Shown piece by piece: positions 34,780 through 43,154 of a stretch of 64,000 nt of DNA (position 1 is its first letter; every line of letters starts with the position of its first letter). The translations under genes and the position numbers were made by a program. The notes beneath the pieces were generated by a model, which worked only from the letters and a program-made list of their open reading frames with translations, was not told where the DNA came from and did not search any database. The DNA comes from Streptomyces showdoensis (GTDB lineage Bacteria; Actinomycetota; Actinomycetes; Streptomycetales; Streptomycetaceae), in the NCBI RefSeq assembly GCF_039535475.1, contig NZ_BAAAXG010000029.1:104677-168676 (forward strand), written 5' to 3'.

Positions 34780-35177
34780 TAAGGCAGATCCTCTCCTTGG
34801 CGGCGGCGGTGCGGCATGACGAGCCCGGTACCCGGGTAGCCGCCATCGGCGATGCTCATCGTGTTGCCGACAGCGCCTTCGCTCCAGACTCCGCCCAGGC
34901 CCGGCAGTGGTTGCGATCACCCAGTCCGCGGCCGACTTCGACACCCCGCATAGCGGAACCAGTTGCCGCGTCGTCACATTCGTCCGCCATTACGCGGCGA
35001 CCAGCAGCACCCGGTCCTCCGACGGCAGCTTCCATGGCCGGCCCCGGCCCGGAAGTCGACAACCTCGCGACGCAGCGCGGTCACCAACTCACCGAAGACG
35101 CGAGGGCTCAGGCCGGTGAACGGGGCAATCCAGGACGGCTCGGACTCCGTGATCACGCCTGACACGGCCGAGATCAT
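34780..35177 (-). pseudogene. IS5-type transposase remnant 2, N-terminal and middle part
   Basis: Starts ISAVSGVITESEPSWIAPFT, GLSPRVFGELVTALRRE, the usual N-terminus of this transposase. After a shift come TTRQLVPLCGVSKSAADWVI, then a deletion of the section with the first catalytic Asp. The remaining pieces are NHCRAWAESGAKA, then VGNTMSIADGGYPGTGLVM, and GEDLPYW, where the 1632-bp IS interrupts it. The end sequence GATCACTTACGGGACAGCCC at about 35189-35208 looks like the outer terminal repeat of this older element. No matching left end was found. Confidence 0.83.
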
Positions 35178-35234
35178 CGCAAAGCGAGATCACTTACGGG
35201 ACAGCCCTAGCCGGCGATCTGGGATGATGCAGGT

Positions 35235-35948
35235 GTGGGATTCGAATCGATAGCCGCGATCGACTGGAGCTCGTTTCCCAGGCCCTGGCGTCCGCACCCG
35301 CCACGTGACGTTGCGGCACAGTTGCAAGCGCTGGCCGAGGCGGCCACCTTGAACCAGGCGGCCGGCGCGATGACGGCGCTGCTCGACAGTGCCCTCATCG
35401 ATGATCTTGAAAGAGAAGTGCAGCCTGCCGCAGTCGCTGCTGCGCCGGTCCTCCTCGACATCATCGAGCGCGGGCATCCTCGGGCCCGCTCCGCGGCCAT
35501 CGACCTTCTTTGGGAAATCCTCGGCCTACCGCCGGCGTCCGAATTCAGCCGGGTCGACGCCACGCAGACCGCTGGCTTTCGCCTGTGCTGCGCCATTGCC
35601 GATCACATCCGGGACCGACAGAGCATGCTGCGGGGGCACGGTCCATCAGGCCAGGAACTGTTGAGGGCTACTGACAGGCACTGGTGGTTCACGGTGGAGG
35701 AGGTGGTCGCGGCCGACGGCAAGGACGTCACGGTGTTCGGCACCCTCACAGGGCGACTTCCCAAGCGGTCGTGTGAGGCAGAGCTGCACAGCGGTCGCAC
35801 CATCGTCGCGGTGCCTGCTGCCGAGGCGGAGTACGGCGGTGCAGATGAGGATGGCGCGGCATTCCTACGACTTTCGGGAACAGCCAGGTCCGCAGTAGCC
35901 CCCGGCGCTGTGCTCCGTCCGACCGATTGTGCTGCGAACCAGGGCTGA
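35235..35948 (+). CDS. hypothetical protein, helical repeat-like
   Basis: 237 residues from GTG 35235, not recognised. The first 110 residues are Ala/Leu-rich helices (DVAAQLQALAEAATLNQAAG, VLLDIIERGHPRARSAAIDL) resembling HEAT-type repeats. The second half is beta-rich (HWWFTVEEVVAADGKDVTVF). Such two-part proteins are sometimes immunity or accessory proteins in polymorphic loci, but no toxin gene is visible here. It begins 27 bp past the end of the old IS5 element, which may have been inserted just upstream of it. Confidence 0.65.
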   Translation: MGFESIAAIDWSSFPRPWRPHPPRDVAAQLQALAEAATLNQAAGAMTALLDSALIDDLEREVQPAAVAAAPVLLDIIERGHPRARSAAIDLLWEILGLPPASEFSRVDATQTAGFRLCCAIADHIRDRQSMLRGHGPSGQELLRATDRHWWFTVEEVVAADGKDVTVFGTLTGRLPKRSCEAELHSGRTIVAVPAAEAEYGGADEDGAAFLRLSGTARSAVAPGAVLRPTDCAANQG

Positions 35949-36129
35949 GCTGGCTCTTTGACATCCGATCTCGAACGGTGCGTCACACTTGCTCACTCGG
36001 TTCGGTAATCGCCGTACGTGGAAGCGGCCTTCGTCCGAACATGCGGCCCGACCGAGCAACACCGACATCCAGCGCAAAGGCCGTGAGGTCGTTGGCGTGG
36101 TGATCCCAGTCATCACGCCCGCGATCGGA

Positions 36130-36577
36130 GGGGCCCTGTTGATTCCGCACCCTGCCACGCTCGACGTCCCGCATGAGCTCGTCGAACATGGTGCCTGGCT
36201 GGCCACTGCCTGGCGTACGTGGACGAAACCCCGGACGTCCTGGTCTCCTGGGCGCCCGGCCTCCGCGAAGCCTACCGGCCTCGGTGAGGGCGACCACGTC
36301 GTCGTTGACGGCACTCTCTCTGATCCCCACCGACCGAATCCACGCCGATGAGCCCTCGTACTCGCTAAAGCACCGCAAGCATGGCATGAACGTGCAGGTC
36401 GCCACCCGTCCTGAGGGCACACCGCTGTGGTTCCCCCGCGCGACACCCGGTCGCGCCCACGGCCTCACCGCGGCCCGCGCCCATGGCATCGTCCAGGCCT
36501 GCCTGACCCGACAGATTCTCGTCCTCGCGGATCGCGCCTACCAGGGCGTCGGCGCCCCTTTCCGCACCCCGTACTAA
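36130..36577 (+). pseudogene. IS5-type transposase remnant 3
   Basis: Begins LLIPHPATLDVPHELVEHG, the normal N-terminus, then a deletion joins it to GLGEGDHVVVDGTL with the first catalytic Asp. After a shift come DRIHADEPSYSLKHRKHGMN, VQVATRPEGTPLWFPRATPG and ILVLADRAYQGVGAPFRTPY with the second Asp, where it stops. The C-terminal Glu region is missing. The 180 bp before it carry no other gene and probably the element's left flank. Confidence 0.82.
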
Positions 36578-36579
36578 CG

Positions 36580-36981
36580 TCACCTCACATCGAGACGCAC
36601 GAGCGCGCCGATCTCCACGAGCTGGTCCGGCAGCGCCAAGTCGGAAACGCCCATGACCGTGCTGGCGGGCCGGTGCTCTCCGAAGTACTCCGCGTGGAGG
36701 CGTGCTGTCGTGTCGAAGTTCTCACGCAGGTTCCTCACCAGAACCGTGGTCTCCACTATCTGGCCACGCTCGGCCCCGAACTGCCTCAGCACCAGGTCCA
36801 GGTTCTCCAGCGTGGTGCGGACCTGCAGTTCGAAGTCACCGGCGCCCACGAAGTCGCCGTGACGGTCATGAGACAGCTGCCCCGACACATAGACCGTTTC
36901 ACCGACCTGGGTGGCCTGGCTGTAGCCGTACAACGACTCCCACGGCATGCCGAACCCGAACGTCTTCACCTGAGAACCCAT
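36580..36981 (-). CDS. RidA family protein
   Basis: A 133-residue YjgF/YER057c/UK114 (Rid) protein. Rid enzymes hydrolyse reactive enamines and imines formed by PLP enzymes, usually as trimers. Visible are SQATQVGETVYVSGQLS, QVRTTLENLDLVLRQFG, and the C-terminal VEIGALVRLDV. The region GEHRPASTVMGVSDL places an Arg-Pro at the active-site segment, differing a little from the canonical P-x-R-x, so it may belong to a Rid2-7 subgroup. It starts 3 bp from the transposase remnant. Confidence 0.88.
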   Translation of the reverse strand: MGSQVKTFGFGMPWESLYGYSQATQVGETVYVSGQLSHDRHGDFVGAGDFELQVRTTLENLDLVLRQFGAERGQIVETTVLVRNLRENFDTTARLHAEYFGEHRPASTVMGVSDLALPDQLVEIGALVRLDVR

Positions 36982-37455
36982 GGTTCACTCCCTCGATGCG
37001 GTGCGCGGGGCCGACCGTCACAGGCAGGCCCCCTTGCATGCTGAAGCTACGGGTTCGTACGCACGATGCTTGTCCGGTAGCGCCACTCCCGTGTCCTCTG
37101 CGCGCACGAAATTGGCTGCCGTGGGCTCTTCCGGGCGCCGATGTGATGAACGGACCACGACGCCGACGATGAGGGCCCCTGCCTCCACGCCACACCCGTC
37201 GGCCAGCCCGTTTCACCGTTCAGCAGGGGATGAAAGAGGCTCACGGATGCGGTTCTGTGTGGTGGCGGGCCGGTGAGGTCGTCGGCCGAGCTGTCGCTGT
37301 GGGCGAATACCGCCGCGGGCACGGGCTATGCCCTCCGGGACGTAGCTGTCGGCGAGCGCTCGCGCCGCCGCGTCGGCCGCGGCTCGCGCCCCTCCACCGC
37401 CACGGTCCCCGCCAGGTGCCCCCGGTGGAAGTCGTGACGCCGATACTCTCCCGGG
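36982..37455. other. 474-bp gap without a recognised gene
   Basis: No open frame here has convincing codon bias or similarity. A stretch at about 37205-37260 (GTTCAGCAGGGGATGAAAGA and on) looks structured and reminded me of group II intron or IS edge sequence but could not be matched to either. The right end should contain the promoter for the DUF4279 gene. Confidence 0.5.
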
Positions 37456-37947
37456 ATGCCGCTCCACCAGTACGTCTACTTCGCTCTGAGCAGCCGACGC
37501 ATCACACCGCAGGAGATCACCGAAGCACTGGGCATCGCGCCCGACGAGACACGGGTCCACAACCCCCGTCGGCTCCCCGCCGACCCGGCCCAACCGTTCA
37601 GGCAAAGCTGGAAAGTCGTGTGCAGGGAACCCGGCCTGCGAGTGGACGAACAGATCGCGCACGTTCTGGACCGCCTCCGGCCGCAGACGGCGCGCATCGC
37701 CGAACTCATGAAGCGGTTCAACGCAGGAGACGACGACCCGGATCAGGGCCTCGAGGCCAGGCTAGAGGTCGTCCGCTACTTCAACGACACCGAACAGCAG
37801 GGCGAGGCCGTGCTGCCGGACGATCAGGACGAGCCCAACCTCTTCGGCTGGTGGCTGGACCGTGAGGCGATCGCCTTCCTTGCCGCCACCGGCGCATATC
37901 TGGACGTCGACGAGTACGATCTGACCCCTGACACACAGTCGGAGTGA
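37456..37947 (+). CDS. DUF4279 domain-containing protein
   Basis: 163 residues. YVYFALSSRRITPQEITEAL and GIAPDETRVHNPRRLP match the start of DUF4279 proteins, and FGWWLDREAIAFLAATGAYL their C-terminal part. The family is common near polymorphic-toxin and contact-inhibition loci and is thought to include immunity proteins; no toxin is next to it here. It is followed 21 bp later by an unknown gene on the same strand, so they are probably co-transcribed. Confidence 0.8.
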   Translation: MPLHQYVYFALSSRRITPQEITEALGIAPDETRVHNPRRLPADPAQPFRQSWKVVCREPGLRVDEQIAHVLDRLRPQTARIAELMKRFNAGDDDPDQGLEARLEVVRYFNDTEQQGEAVLPDDQDEPNLFGWWLDREAIAFLAATGAYLDVDEYDLTPDTQSE

Positions 37948-37968
37948 ATTCCCTACGTCCCTCCGGAA

Positions 37969-38715
37969 ATGAAGTTCAGGATGCACATCCTGGAAGACCC
38001 GTCCCCGCTCTCGGCCCGCGCGCAGGATCTCCTGCGCCGCACCGGCCGGCGGGAGTGTCCCGCCCGCATCGGGATACCGATCGAATTCTGGAAAGTGCGC
38101 GACCGGGCCGGGGAGTCGGTTCCTGCACCCATGGAGCTCATCATCCGGCTCGAGGGGTTCGAGCAGAGGTTCGGAGGCCTGCGCTACGAGGTGCGTCACA
38201 GCTGGGTCGTGGGCGGGGAGCGGTACGAGACCGCACGCGGGTGGGAGTACGACCACCTCGGCGTGAACACGCAGGCCTGGCAGGACCCCCGGCGAGGGGG
38301 CTGGTACTTCGTGTGGACCGGTGAGCGCGTGTCGAAGCCGTGCCGGGACCTGGTCCACACCGACGGCAGCGTGGGCACCGACGTCGACGGCGGCAGCCCC
38401 TACCTCCCCGTGGCCCCGTCCATCCCGCACCTGATCGAATCGCACGCCCTCACCGACGCCGTCGCGACGTGGCGGCCGTGGCCCATGGGCAACCTCACGG
38501 CCTCGGCCGTCGCGCTGCTCGACGGCCTGCGCGAAGTGCCCGAAGCCTCGTGGCATTCCTCGCGGTGGCGGCTCTCGGACGCCGTCGCCGTCATGGACTG
38601 CGGCGGCTGGGATCGCGTGAAGCCGCGCCGCCTGACGCGCGTGTGGTCTCGCGACGACGCCGGGTACCGCCAGGTGCGGGCCGCCCTTACCGCCGCCGCC
38701 CGGAAGCCGACCTGA
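37969..38715 (+). CDS. hypothetical protein
   Basis: 248 residues, not recognised, cytosolic. The sequence is rich in Trp and Arg (FEQRFGGLRYEVRHSWVVGG, RGGWYFVWTGERVSKPCRDL, PWPMGNLTASAVALLDGLRE). It has strong Streptomyces codon bias. It starts 21 bp after the DUF4279 gene and converges on the methyltransferase at 38731 with only 15 bp between stops. A shared role with DUF4279 is suggested by spacing alone. Confidence 0.7.
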   Translation: MKFRMHILEDPSPLSARAQDLLRRTGRRECPARIGIPIEFWKVRDRAGESVPAPMELIIRLEGFEQRFGGLRYEVRHSWVVGGERYETARGWEYDHLGVNTQAWQDPRRGGWYFVWTGERVSKPCRDLVHTDGSVGTDVDGGSPYLPVAPSIPHLIESHALTDAVATWRPWPMGNLTASAVALLDGLREVPEASWHSSRWRLSDAVAVMDCGGWDRVKPRRLTRVWSRDDAGYRQVRAALTAAARKPT

Positions 38716-38730
38716 CGTGTCCCGCGGGCT

Positions 38731-39498
38731 TTACGAGGGACCCGCCGCCTCCGGCGCCTCCACCACGAAGAACAGGAAGCACGGCCTGCTCGCCAGGTCG
38801 TCGAAGGCGTCGGGGAACAGGGCGCGCGCGGCCGGGTCGGGCCGGGGCTCGCTGATGGCGGTCACCCGGAAGCCGGCGGCGGTGAACGCGTCGGTCATCG
38901 CGTGCAGCGGCTTGCGCCAGAGGCTGATCGGGGTGGACCGGCCGCCCAGCATCCAGTCGAAGGTGTAGCGGGTGGTCGCGAAGTAGTCGGGCCGCGGCTC
39001 CTGGAACGTGTAGGCCACGAAGGGGTGCTCCACCGACGCGATCAGCCGGCCGCCTGGCCGGAGCACGCGGCGGAACTCGGCGAGCGTCGGCCCCCAGTCC
39101 GCCAGGTAGTGCAGCACGAGCGACGCGACCACGTCGTCGAACGCGCCGTCCGCGAACGGCAGCGGGTCGCGCAGGTCGGCCACGTGCAGGGGCACGGCGT
39201 CGCCGAGCCGCCGCCTGGCCAACGCGAGCATCCCGGCACTGGCGTCCATACCGGTCACGAGCGCGCCCCGGTCGCGCAACGCGGCGGTCAAGGGGCCCGC
39301 GCCGCAGCCGGCGTCCAGTATCCGGCGGCCTCCCACGTCTCCGGCCAGAGCCGTCATCGCGGGCCGCTCGTAGTACGCGTTCACGAGGCTGTGCTCGGCC
39401 TCGGCCGCGTACGCCTCGGCGAAGCTGTCGTAGTCGTTCGCCCGGATTCGGTCCCCGGACCCGGTGAGGCTCTCGGAGACGTCTGGTGTGCGTTCCAT
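38731..39498 (-). CDS. class I SAM-dependent methyltransferase
   Basis: A 255-residue Rossmann-fold methyltransferase of the ubiE/methyltransf_11 type. Motif I ILDAGCGAGPLTAAL binds SAM, the acidic residue after strand 2 is in VTGMDASAGML, and FDDVVASLVLHYL plus FRRVLRPGGRLIASVEHPF are motifs III-IV. The substrate is unknown; small-molecule methylation is usual. It is divergent from the TetR gene at 39551 with a 52-bp spacer, and may be its target. Confidence 0.92.
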   Translation of the reverse strand: MERTPDVSESLTGSGDRIRANDYDSFAEAYAAEAEHSLVNAYYERPAMTALAGDVGGRRILDAGCGAGPLTAALRDRGALVTGMDASAGMLALARRRLGDAVPLHVADLRDPLPFADGAFDDVVASLVLHYLADWGPTLAEFRRVLRPGGRLIASVEHPFVAYTFQEPRPDYFATTRYTFDWMLGGRSTPISLWRKPLHAMTDAFTAAGFRVTAISEPRPDPAARALFPDAFDDLASRPCFLFFVVEAPEAAGPS

Positions 39499-39550
39499 CG
39501 GCGGAGCGTAGTGGTCACATGATCCCGTCGGGCAGGCCTAGACTGGGCTC

Positions 39551-40141
39551 GTGCCAAAGATCCACGCTGCCACGGTCGCCGACCACCGCACCCAGCAGCG
39601 TGCCGCCCTGCTCGACGCCGCGCGGCAGCTCCTCGCGGAGGGCGACGCCTCACGGGTGACCTTCGCGGAGGTGGCCCGGCGCACCGGGCTGGCCCGTAAC
39701 AGCGTCTACAAGTACTTCCCCGACCGGCAGCACCTGCTGACCGAAGTGGTCCGGGAAGCCGCTCCGCACTGGACCGGGCGCATCCACGCCGCCCTCGCCG
39801 CCGCCGGCGACTCCCCCGAGGAACGGGTCGCCGCCTACGTCACCGCCCAGTTGGAGATGGTCCGCGACGGCGAGCACCGCATCGCCCGCGCCACCGCCGA
39901 CGACCAGGACGCCGCCGCCCTGCGCGCGGGCGCCGACGAGGCGCACCGGGCCCTGCTCGACCCCCTCGTCGGCGCCCTTGAGGAACTCGGCGACGACGCC
40001 CCGCTCATGACCGCACGGCTTCTCCAGGGCTTCGTCAACGCCGCGACCACCGCCTTGGAGGCCGGCGCCGACTACGACGCCGTCACCGATCGAGCCGTAC
40101 GGCTCGCCGTCGCGGCCCTCGGCGGCGTGACCCGCCCGTAG
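39551..40141 (+). CDS. TetR/AcrR family transcriptional regulator
   Basis: A 196-residue repressor. N-terminal HTH: RAALLDAARQLLAEGDASRV, TFAEVARRTGLARNSVYKYF. The ligand-binding C-terminal domain is Ala-rich and all-helical. Start is GTG 39551, the first codon allowing the normal N-terminus. It is divergent from the methyltransferase with only 52 bp between, so shared control is likely; no clean palindrome was seen there. Confidence 0.9.
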   Translation: MPKIHAATVADHRTQQRAALLDAARQLLAEGDASRVTFAEVARRTGLARNSVYKYFPDRQHLLTEVVREAAPHWTGRIHAALAAAGDSPEERVAAYVTAQLEMVRDGEHRIARATADDQDAAALRAGADEAHRALLDPLVGALEELGDDAPLMTARLLQGFVNAATTALEAGADYDAVTDRAVRLAVAALGGVTRP

Positions 40142-40207
40142 CCCGGCTGAAGGTCTCCCGGCCGCAGCCCGAGCCACCCGCGACCCCCGCCACCCGTCAC
40201 CCGCGAC

Positions 40208-40813
40208 TCACGAGGGTCGGCCCTCCGCCCCCGTCCGCCCGCCCAGCGTCCACGCCTCGATGTCGCGGTAACGGATCGGCGCGGGGCCGCGGCCGAAGTT
40301 GCTGCCGACCAGGTGGAGGCGTTCGGTGTGCCACGCCCGGCCCTCGAAGCCCGCGAGCGCGGAGGCCGTCTCTACCACGCTCGACAGGTCGTCGCGGCGG
40401 GCCCGGGCGAGGGTCAGGTGGGGGCGCAGGGGGCGTCCCTCGTAGGGGATGCCGCACTCCCGCACCAGGGCGCGTACGTCCGTCGCCAGGCGGTGGAGCC
40501 CTTCCAGGTCCCCGTCGATGCCGCTCCAGAGGACCCGCTCGTCGAAGTGGCCGCCACCGCGCAGCGCCAGTTCGAGGGGGCGGCGGGTCGCGGCGAGTTC
40601 CGCGAGGGGCCCGCGCAGGGGCGGCACGGCCGTGACGGGGAGCTCGCCGAGGAAGGCGAGGGTGATGTGCCAGTCCTCGATGCGGTTCCAGCGCATGCGG
40701 GGGTACGCCTCGTAGGCGGGGAGCAGCTCCCGCTCGAGTTCGTCCTTCGCGTCGTCGGGCGGGGCGAGGGCGATGAACACCCGGACGGTCGCCTCTTGGG
40801 TCTCTTCGTTCAC
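40208..40813 (-). CDS. thpR: RNA 2',3'-cyclic phosphodiesterase (2H family)
   Basis: A 201-residue LigT/ThpR protein that opens 2',3'-cyclic phosphates at RNA ends. It has the two defining HxTx motifs, HITLAFLGEL near residue 49 and HLTLARARR near 130, plus the N-terminal RVFIALAPPDDAK. Start is GTG 40813. It is divergent from the TetR gene at 40894, and the TetR operator lies between them. Confident on family; the natural substrate in actinomycetes is not settled. Confidence 0.92.
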   Translation of the reverse strand: MNEETQEATVRVFIALAPPDDAKDELERELLPAYEAYPRMRWNRIEDWHITLAFLGELPVTAVPPLRGPLAELAATRRPLELALRGGGHFDERVLWSGIDGDLEGLHRLATDVRALVRECGIPYEGRPLRPHLTLARARRDDLSSVVETASALAGFEGRAWHTERLHLVGSNFGRGPAPIRYRDIEAWTLGGRTGAEGRPS

Positions 40814-40855
40814 AGAAGACTTCGTACCTTGCCGGGGCCGTCCGGGTCACCCTTA

Positions 40856-40873
40856 CTTGACCTACAGGTCAAG
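40856..40873 (+). promoter_or_regulatory. TetR operator overlapping a -35 box
   Basis: CTTGACCTACAGGTCAAG is a perfect 8-bp inverted repeat with a two-base centre. It contains a TTGACC -35-like hexamer and lies 20 bp upstream of the TetR gene start, as expected for autorepression. Confidence 0.8.
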
Positions 40874-40893
40874 AATACTGCTACCGTTGCCCC

Positions 40894-41472
40894 ATGGGCA
40901 GGCCGAAGCAGTTCGATCCGGACGTGGCGGTGGAGCGCGCGATGGGCGTGTTCTGGCGCAAGGGGTACGCGGGCACGACGCCGCAGGATCTCGTCGACGA
41001 GATCGGCATCGGCAAGGGCAGCCTGTACAACGCCTTCGGCAGCAAGCACGCCCTGTTCGAGCGGGCGCTCGCCCGCTATCGCGACGCGCAGGCCGCCTGG
41101 CTGGAGGCCCTGCTGGACCACCCCGGCTCCGCGAAGGAACGCCTGCGGGGCGCCTTGGAGGCGCTGGTCGAGCTCGACCTCGGCGACCCGGACCGGCGGG
41201 GCTGCATGGCCGTCAACACCGCGGCCGAGTCGGCCCCTTCGGACGCCGGTACGACCGACACCGTCCGCGGGATGTTCGCCCGCACGGAGGGCGCCTTCCG
41301 GGCGACCGTCGAGGAGGGGCAGCGGGCCGGCGAGATCGACCGCGGGCGCGACGCGGCCGACGTGGCCTCGTGGCTGCTCGCGACCGTCATCGGCATGCGG
41401 GTGCTGGCGAAGACCGCCGAGGACGACACCCAGCTCAAGCGGGTCGTCGGCGCGGCGATCGCCTCCTTGTAG
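40894..41472 (+). CDS. TetR/AcrR family transcriptional regulator
   Basis: A 192-residue repressor with HTH VERAMGVFWRKGYAGTTPQD, LVDEIGIGKGSLYNAFGSKH and a C-terminal TetR_C domain of the AcrR/YxaF kind (RGCMAVNTAAES, EGQRAGEIDRGRDAADVASW). A perfect palindrome sits just before it, and a related site is found before the SDR gene at 41628. The regulator therefore probably controls both, with an electrophile or quinone-like ligand possible but unproven. Confidence 0.92.
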   Translation: MGRPKQFDPDVAVERAMGVFWRKGYAGTTPQDLVDEIGIGKGSLYNAFGSKHALFERALARYRDAQAAWLEALLDHPGSAKERLRGALEALVELDLGDPDRRGCMAVNTAAESAPSDAGTTDTVRGMFARTEGAFRATVEEGQRAGEIDRGRDAADVASWLLATVIGMRVLAKTAEDDTQLKRVVGAAIASL

Positions 41473-41590
41473 GACCCGAAAGGCCCTCCCCGCCCCGGTC
41501 TCACCCCGCCTCGCCCCGTCTCGCCCCGGTCTCGCCCCACCCTCCCCCACCTGGCGCCGCTCCCGGCGGCGCCCTTCGCTCGCCCTTATT

Positions 41591-41607
41591 TTGTACTTCA
41601 GAGTCAA
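41591..41607 (+). promoter_or_regulatory. second, imperfect TetR operator before the SDR
   Basis: TTGTACTTCAGAGTCAA resembles the upstream operator (TTGACCTACAGGTCAA) with one extra base and a few changes. It lies 20 bp before the SDR ATG, within the promoter area (ATATAT follows). Confidence 0.6.
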
Positions 41608-41627
41608 ATATATGTGAGGAGAATCGC

Positions 41628-42410
41628 ATGGACCTCCGTCTCACCGGCAAGACCGCCGTCGTCACCGGAGCCGGCCGAGGGCTCGGCCTCGCCATCACCC
41701 GACAGCTCGTCGCCGAAGGGGTACGCGTGGTCGGCGCGTCCCGCACGGTCACCGCCGAACTCGAGGAGGTCGGCGCGCATCCGGTCGCCGCCGACCTGAG
41801 CACCCCCGAAGGGGCCGAAGAACTGGGGAGCCAGGCGCTGGCGCACCTCGGTGGAGTCGACATCCTGGTCAACAACCTGGGCGGCGGCGACGCGTTCGCC
41901 TTCGGGGGCTTCCTCGCGACCGACGACCACCTGTGGGCGCACAGCTTCGAGGTCAACCTGTTCGGCACGGTCCGGGTCACCCGACACCTGCTGCCGAGCA
42001 TCGTGGAACGCCGTGGCACGGTGCTGAACATCTCCTCCATGACCGCCCGCCTGCCCGGCACCGGACCGGTCGAGTACGCCGCCGCGAAGGCGGGGCTCAA
42101 CGCGTTCGGCAAGGCCCTCGCCGAGGAGTTCGGGCCCCGGGGCGTGCGCGTCAACACCGTCACCCCCGGCCCGACCCGTACCGGCCTGTGGGAGGACGAG
42201 AACGGCTTCGGCGCCCGCCTCGCCGAGGCCCAGGGCGTCGAGCACCGCGCGTTCCTGGCCGGGGTGCCCGCGGCGATGGGCCTGACCACCGGCCGCATGG
42301 TGGAGCCGGAGGAGGTCGCGGCCGTCGTCGCCTTCCTCGCCTCGGACCGCGCGGCCAGCGTGACCGGTGCCGACTACGTGGTCGAGGGCGGAGGCATCAA
42401 GACGGTGTGA
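41628..42410 (+). CDS. SDR family oxidoreductase (3-oxoacyl-ACP reductase-like)
   Basis: A 260-residue classical SDR. TGAGRGLGLAITRQL binds NAD(P), NNLGGGD replaces NNAG, catalytic Ser in NISSMTARLPG, YAAAKAGLNAFGKALAEEFG gives Tyr and Lys, and the C-terminal SVTGADYVVEGGG is typical of FabG-like enzymes. AGGAGA lies 5 nt before the ATG. It lies 155 bp downstream of the TetR gene and shares its operator. Expected role is reduction of a small carbonyl compound as part of a TetR-sensed response. Confidence 0.92.
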   Translation: MDLRLTGKTAVVTGAGRGLGLAITRQLVAEGVRVVGASRTVTAELEEVGAHPVAADLSTPEGAEELGSQALAHLGGVDILVNNLGGGDAFAFGGFLATDDHLWAHSFEVNLFGTVRVTRHLLPSIVERRGTVLNISSMTARLPGTGPVEYAAAKAGLNAFGKALAEEFGPRGVRVNTVTPGPTRTGLWEDENGFGARLAEAQGVEHRAFLAGVPAAMGLTTGRMVEPEEVAAVVAFLASDRAASVTGADYVVEGGGIKTV

Positions 42411-42477
42411 TCCGGAGCCACTTGAGGGCCGGGGCGTGTGTGGACAGCTTCGGCCGGCGCCGCTCGGGACGCGCCGC

Positions 42478-42894
42478 TCACCTCTCCCCCGCCCGGCGTC
42501 CTCCGGCCGCCAGCCTCACGCACAGGGCCGCCAGCGGAAGCTCCGCGAGTACGGCCATCGCGACGGCCGTGGCGAGTTCGGGGCCCGGTGCGGCCGTCGC
42601 GAGGTCCGCGCAGGCGTCGGCGAGGAGGAGGGTGGCGGCGGCCGCCGCGGGAGCGCGGTGGCGGGGGTCACCGGCCAGGAGGCGGGTGCCGGCCGCCAGG
42701 AGGGCCGCCGCTTCCAGGGCGTCCAGGGTGACCCAGGCCGCGGCTTCGGCGGGCGGGAGCGTGCCGGCCAGGTAGCCGAGCCAGGGCAGCAGGACCAGGC
42801 CCGCGCCCAGCAGGATGCGGCCCTGGAGGCGGGTGCGGGTGCGGGTGCGGAGCCCCTCGGCTGCGGTGGCGGGGTGGGTGGCGGTCAGGGCCAT
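42478..42894 (-). CDS. small integral membrane protein, unknown function
   Basis: 138 residues with about four hydrophobic spans: RILLGAGLVLLPWLGYLAGT, AAAWVTLDALEAAALLAAGT, APAAAAATLLLADACADLAT, and AVAMAVLAELPLAALCVRLA. The cytoplasmic N-terminus is RTRTRTRL. ATG 42894 is chosen because GAGAGGTG lies upstream; a longer frame would read through the repeat field. Resembles Streptomyces proteins annotated only as membrane proteins. It converges with the SDR gene. Confidence 0.7.
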   Translation of the reverse strand: MALTATHPATAAEGLRTRTRTRLQGRILLGAGLVLLPWLGYLAGTLPPAEAAAWVTLDALEAAALLAAGTRLLAGDPRHRAPAAAAATLLLADACADLATAAPGPELATAVAMAVLAELPLAALCVRLAAGGRRAGER

Positions 42895-42912
42895 GGCGGG
42901 GCACCTCTCGGG

Positions 42913-42976
42913 ATGTCGGATGTCGGATGTCGGGGCCTCGGGGCCTCGGGATATCGGGATATCGGGATATCGGCGC
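42913..42976. repeat. seven- to eight-base tandem repeats upstream of the membrane protein
   Basis: Three GATGTCG units, two GGGCCTCG units, then three GATATCGG units follow each other. They all lie in the untranslated region of the membrane-protein gene, so copy-number change could affect its expression. Confidence 0.85.
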
Positions 42977-43154
42977 GTCGAGATGCCTGGGGATCGAGGC
43001 CGGGACCCCGTGTCCGGGCTCGTGATCAACACTCCTCCGCGGCACCGCGCGGGTCAGTAACACCGTTGTCCGACTTGGGGTGGCACTGGCTATACCCCCG
43101 GCCCTGACACCAGGTGCATTCCGGGCGGCGGGCTCCGGCACGTACGGTTGGATC

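Noticed and set aside
37200..37262. Possible group II intron edge
   Set aside because: The sequence looked structured, but no domain V or reverse-transcriptase coding region could be identified.
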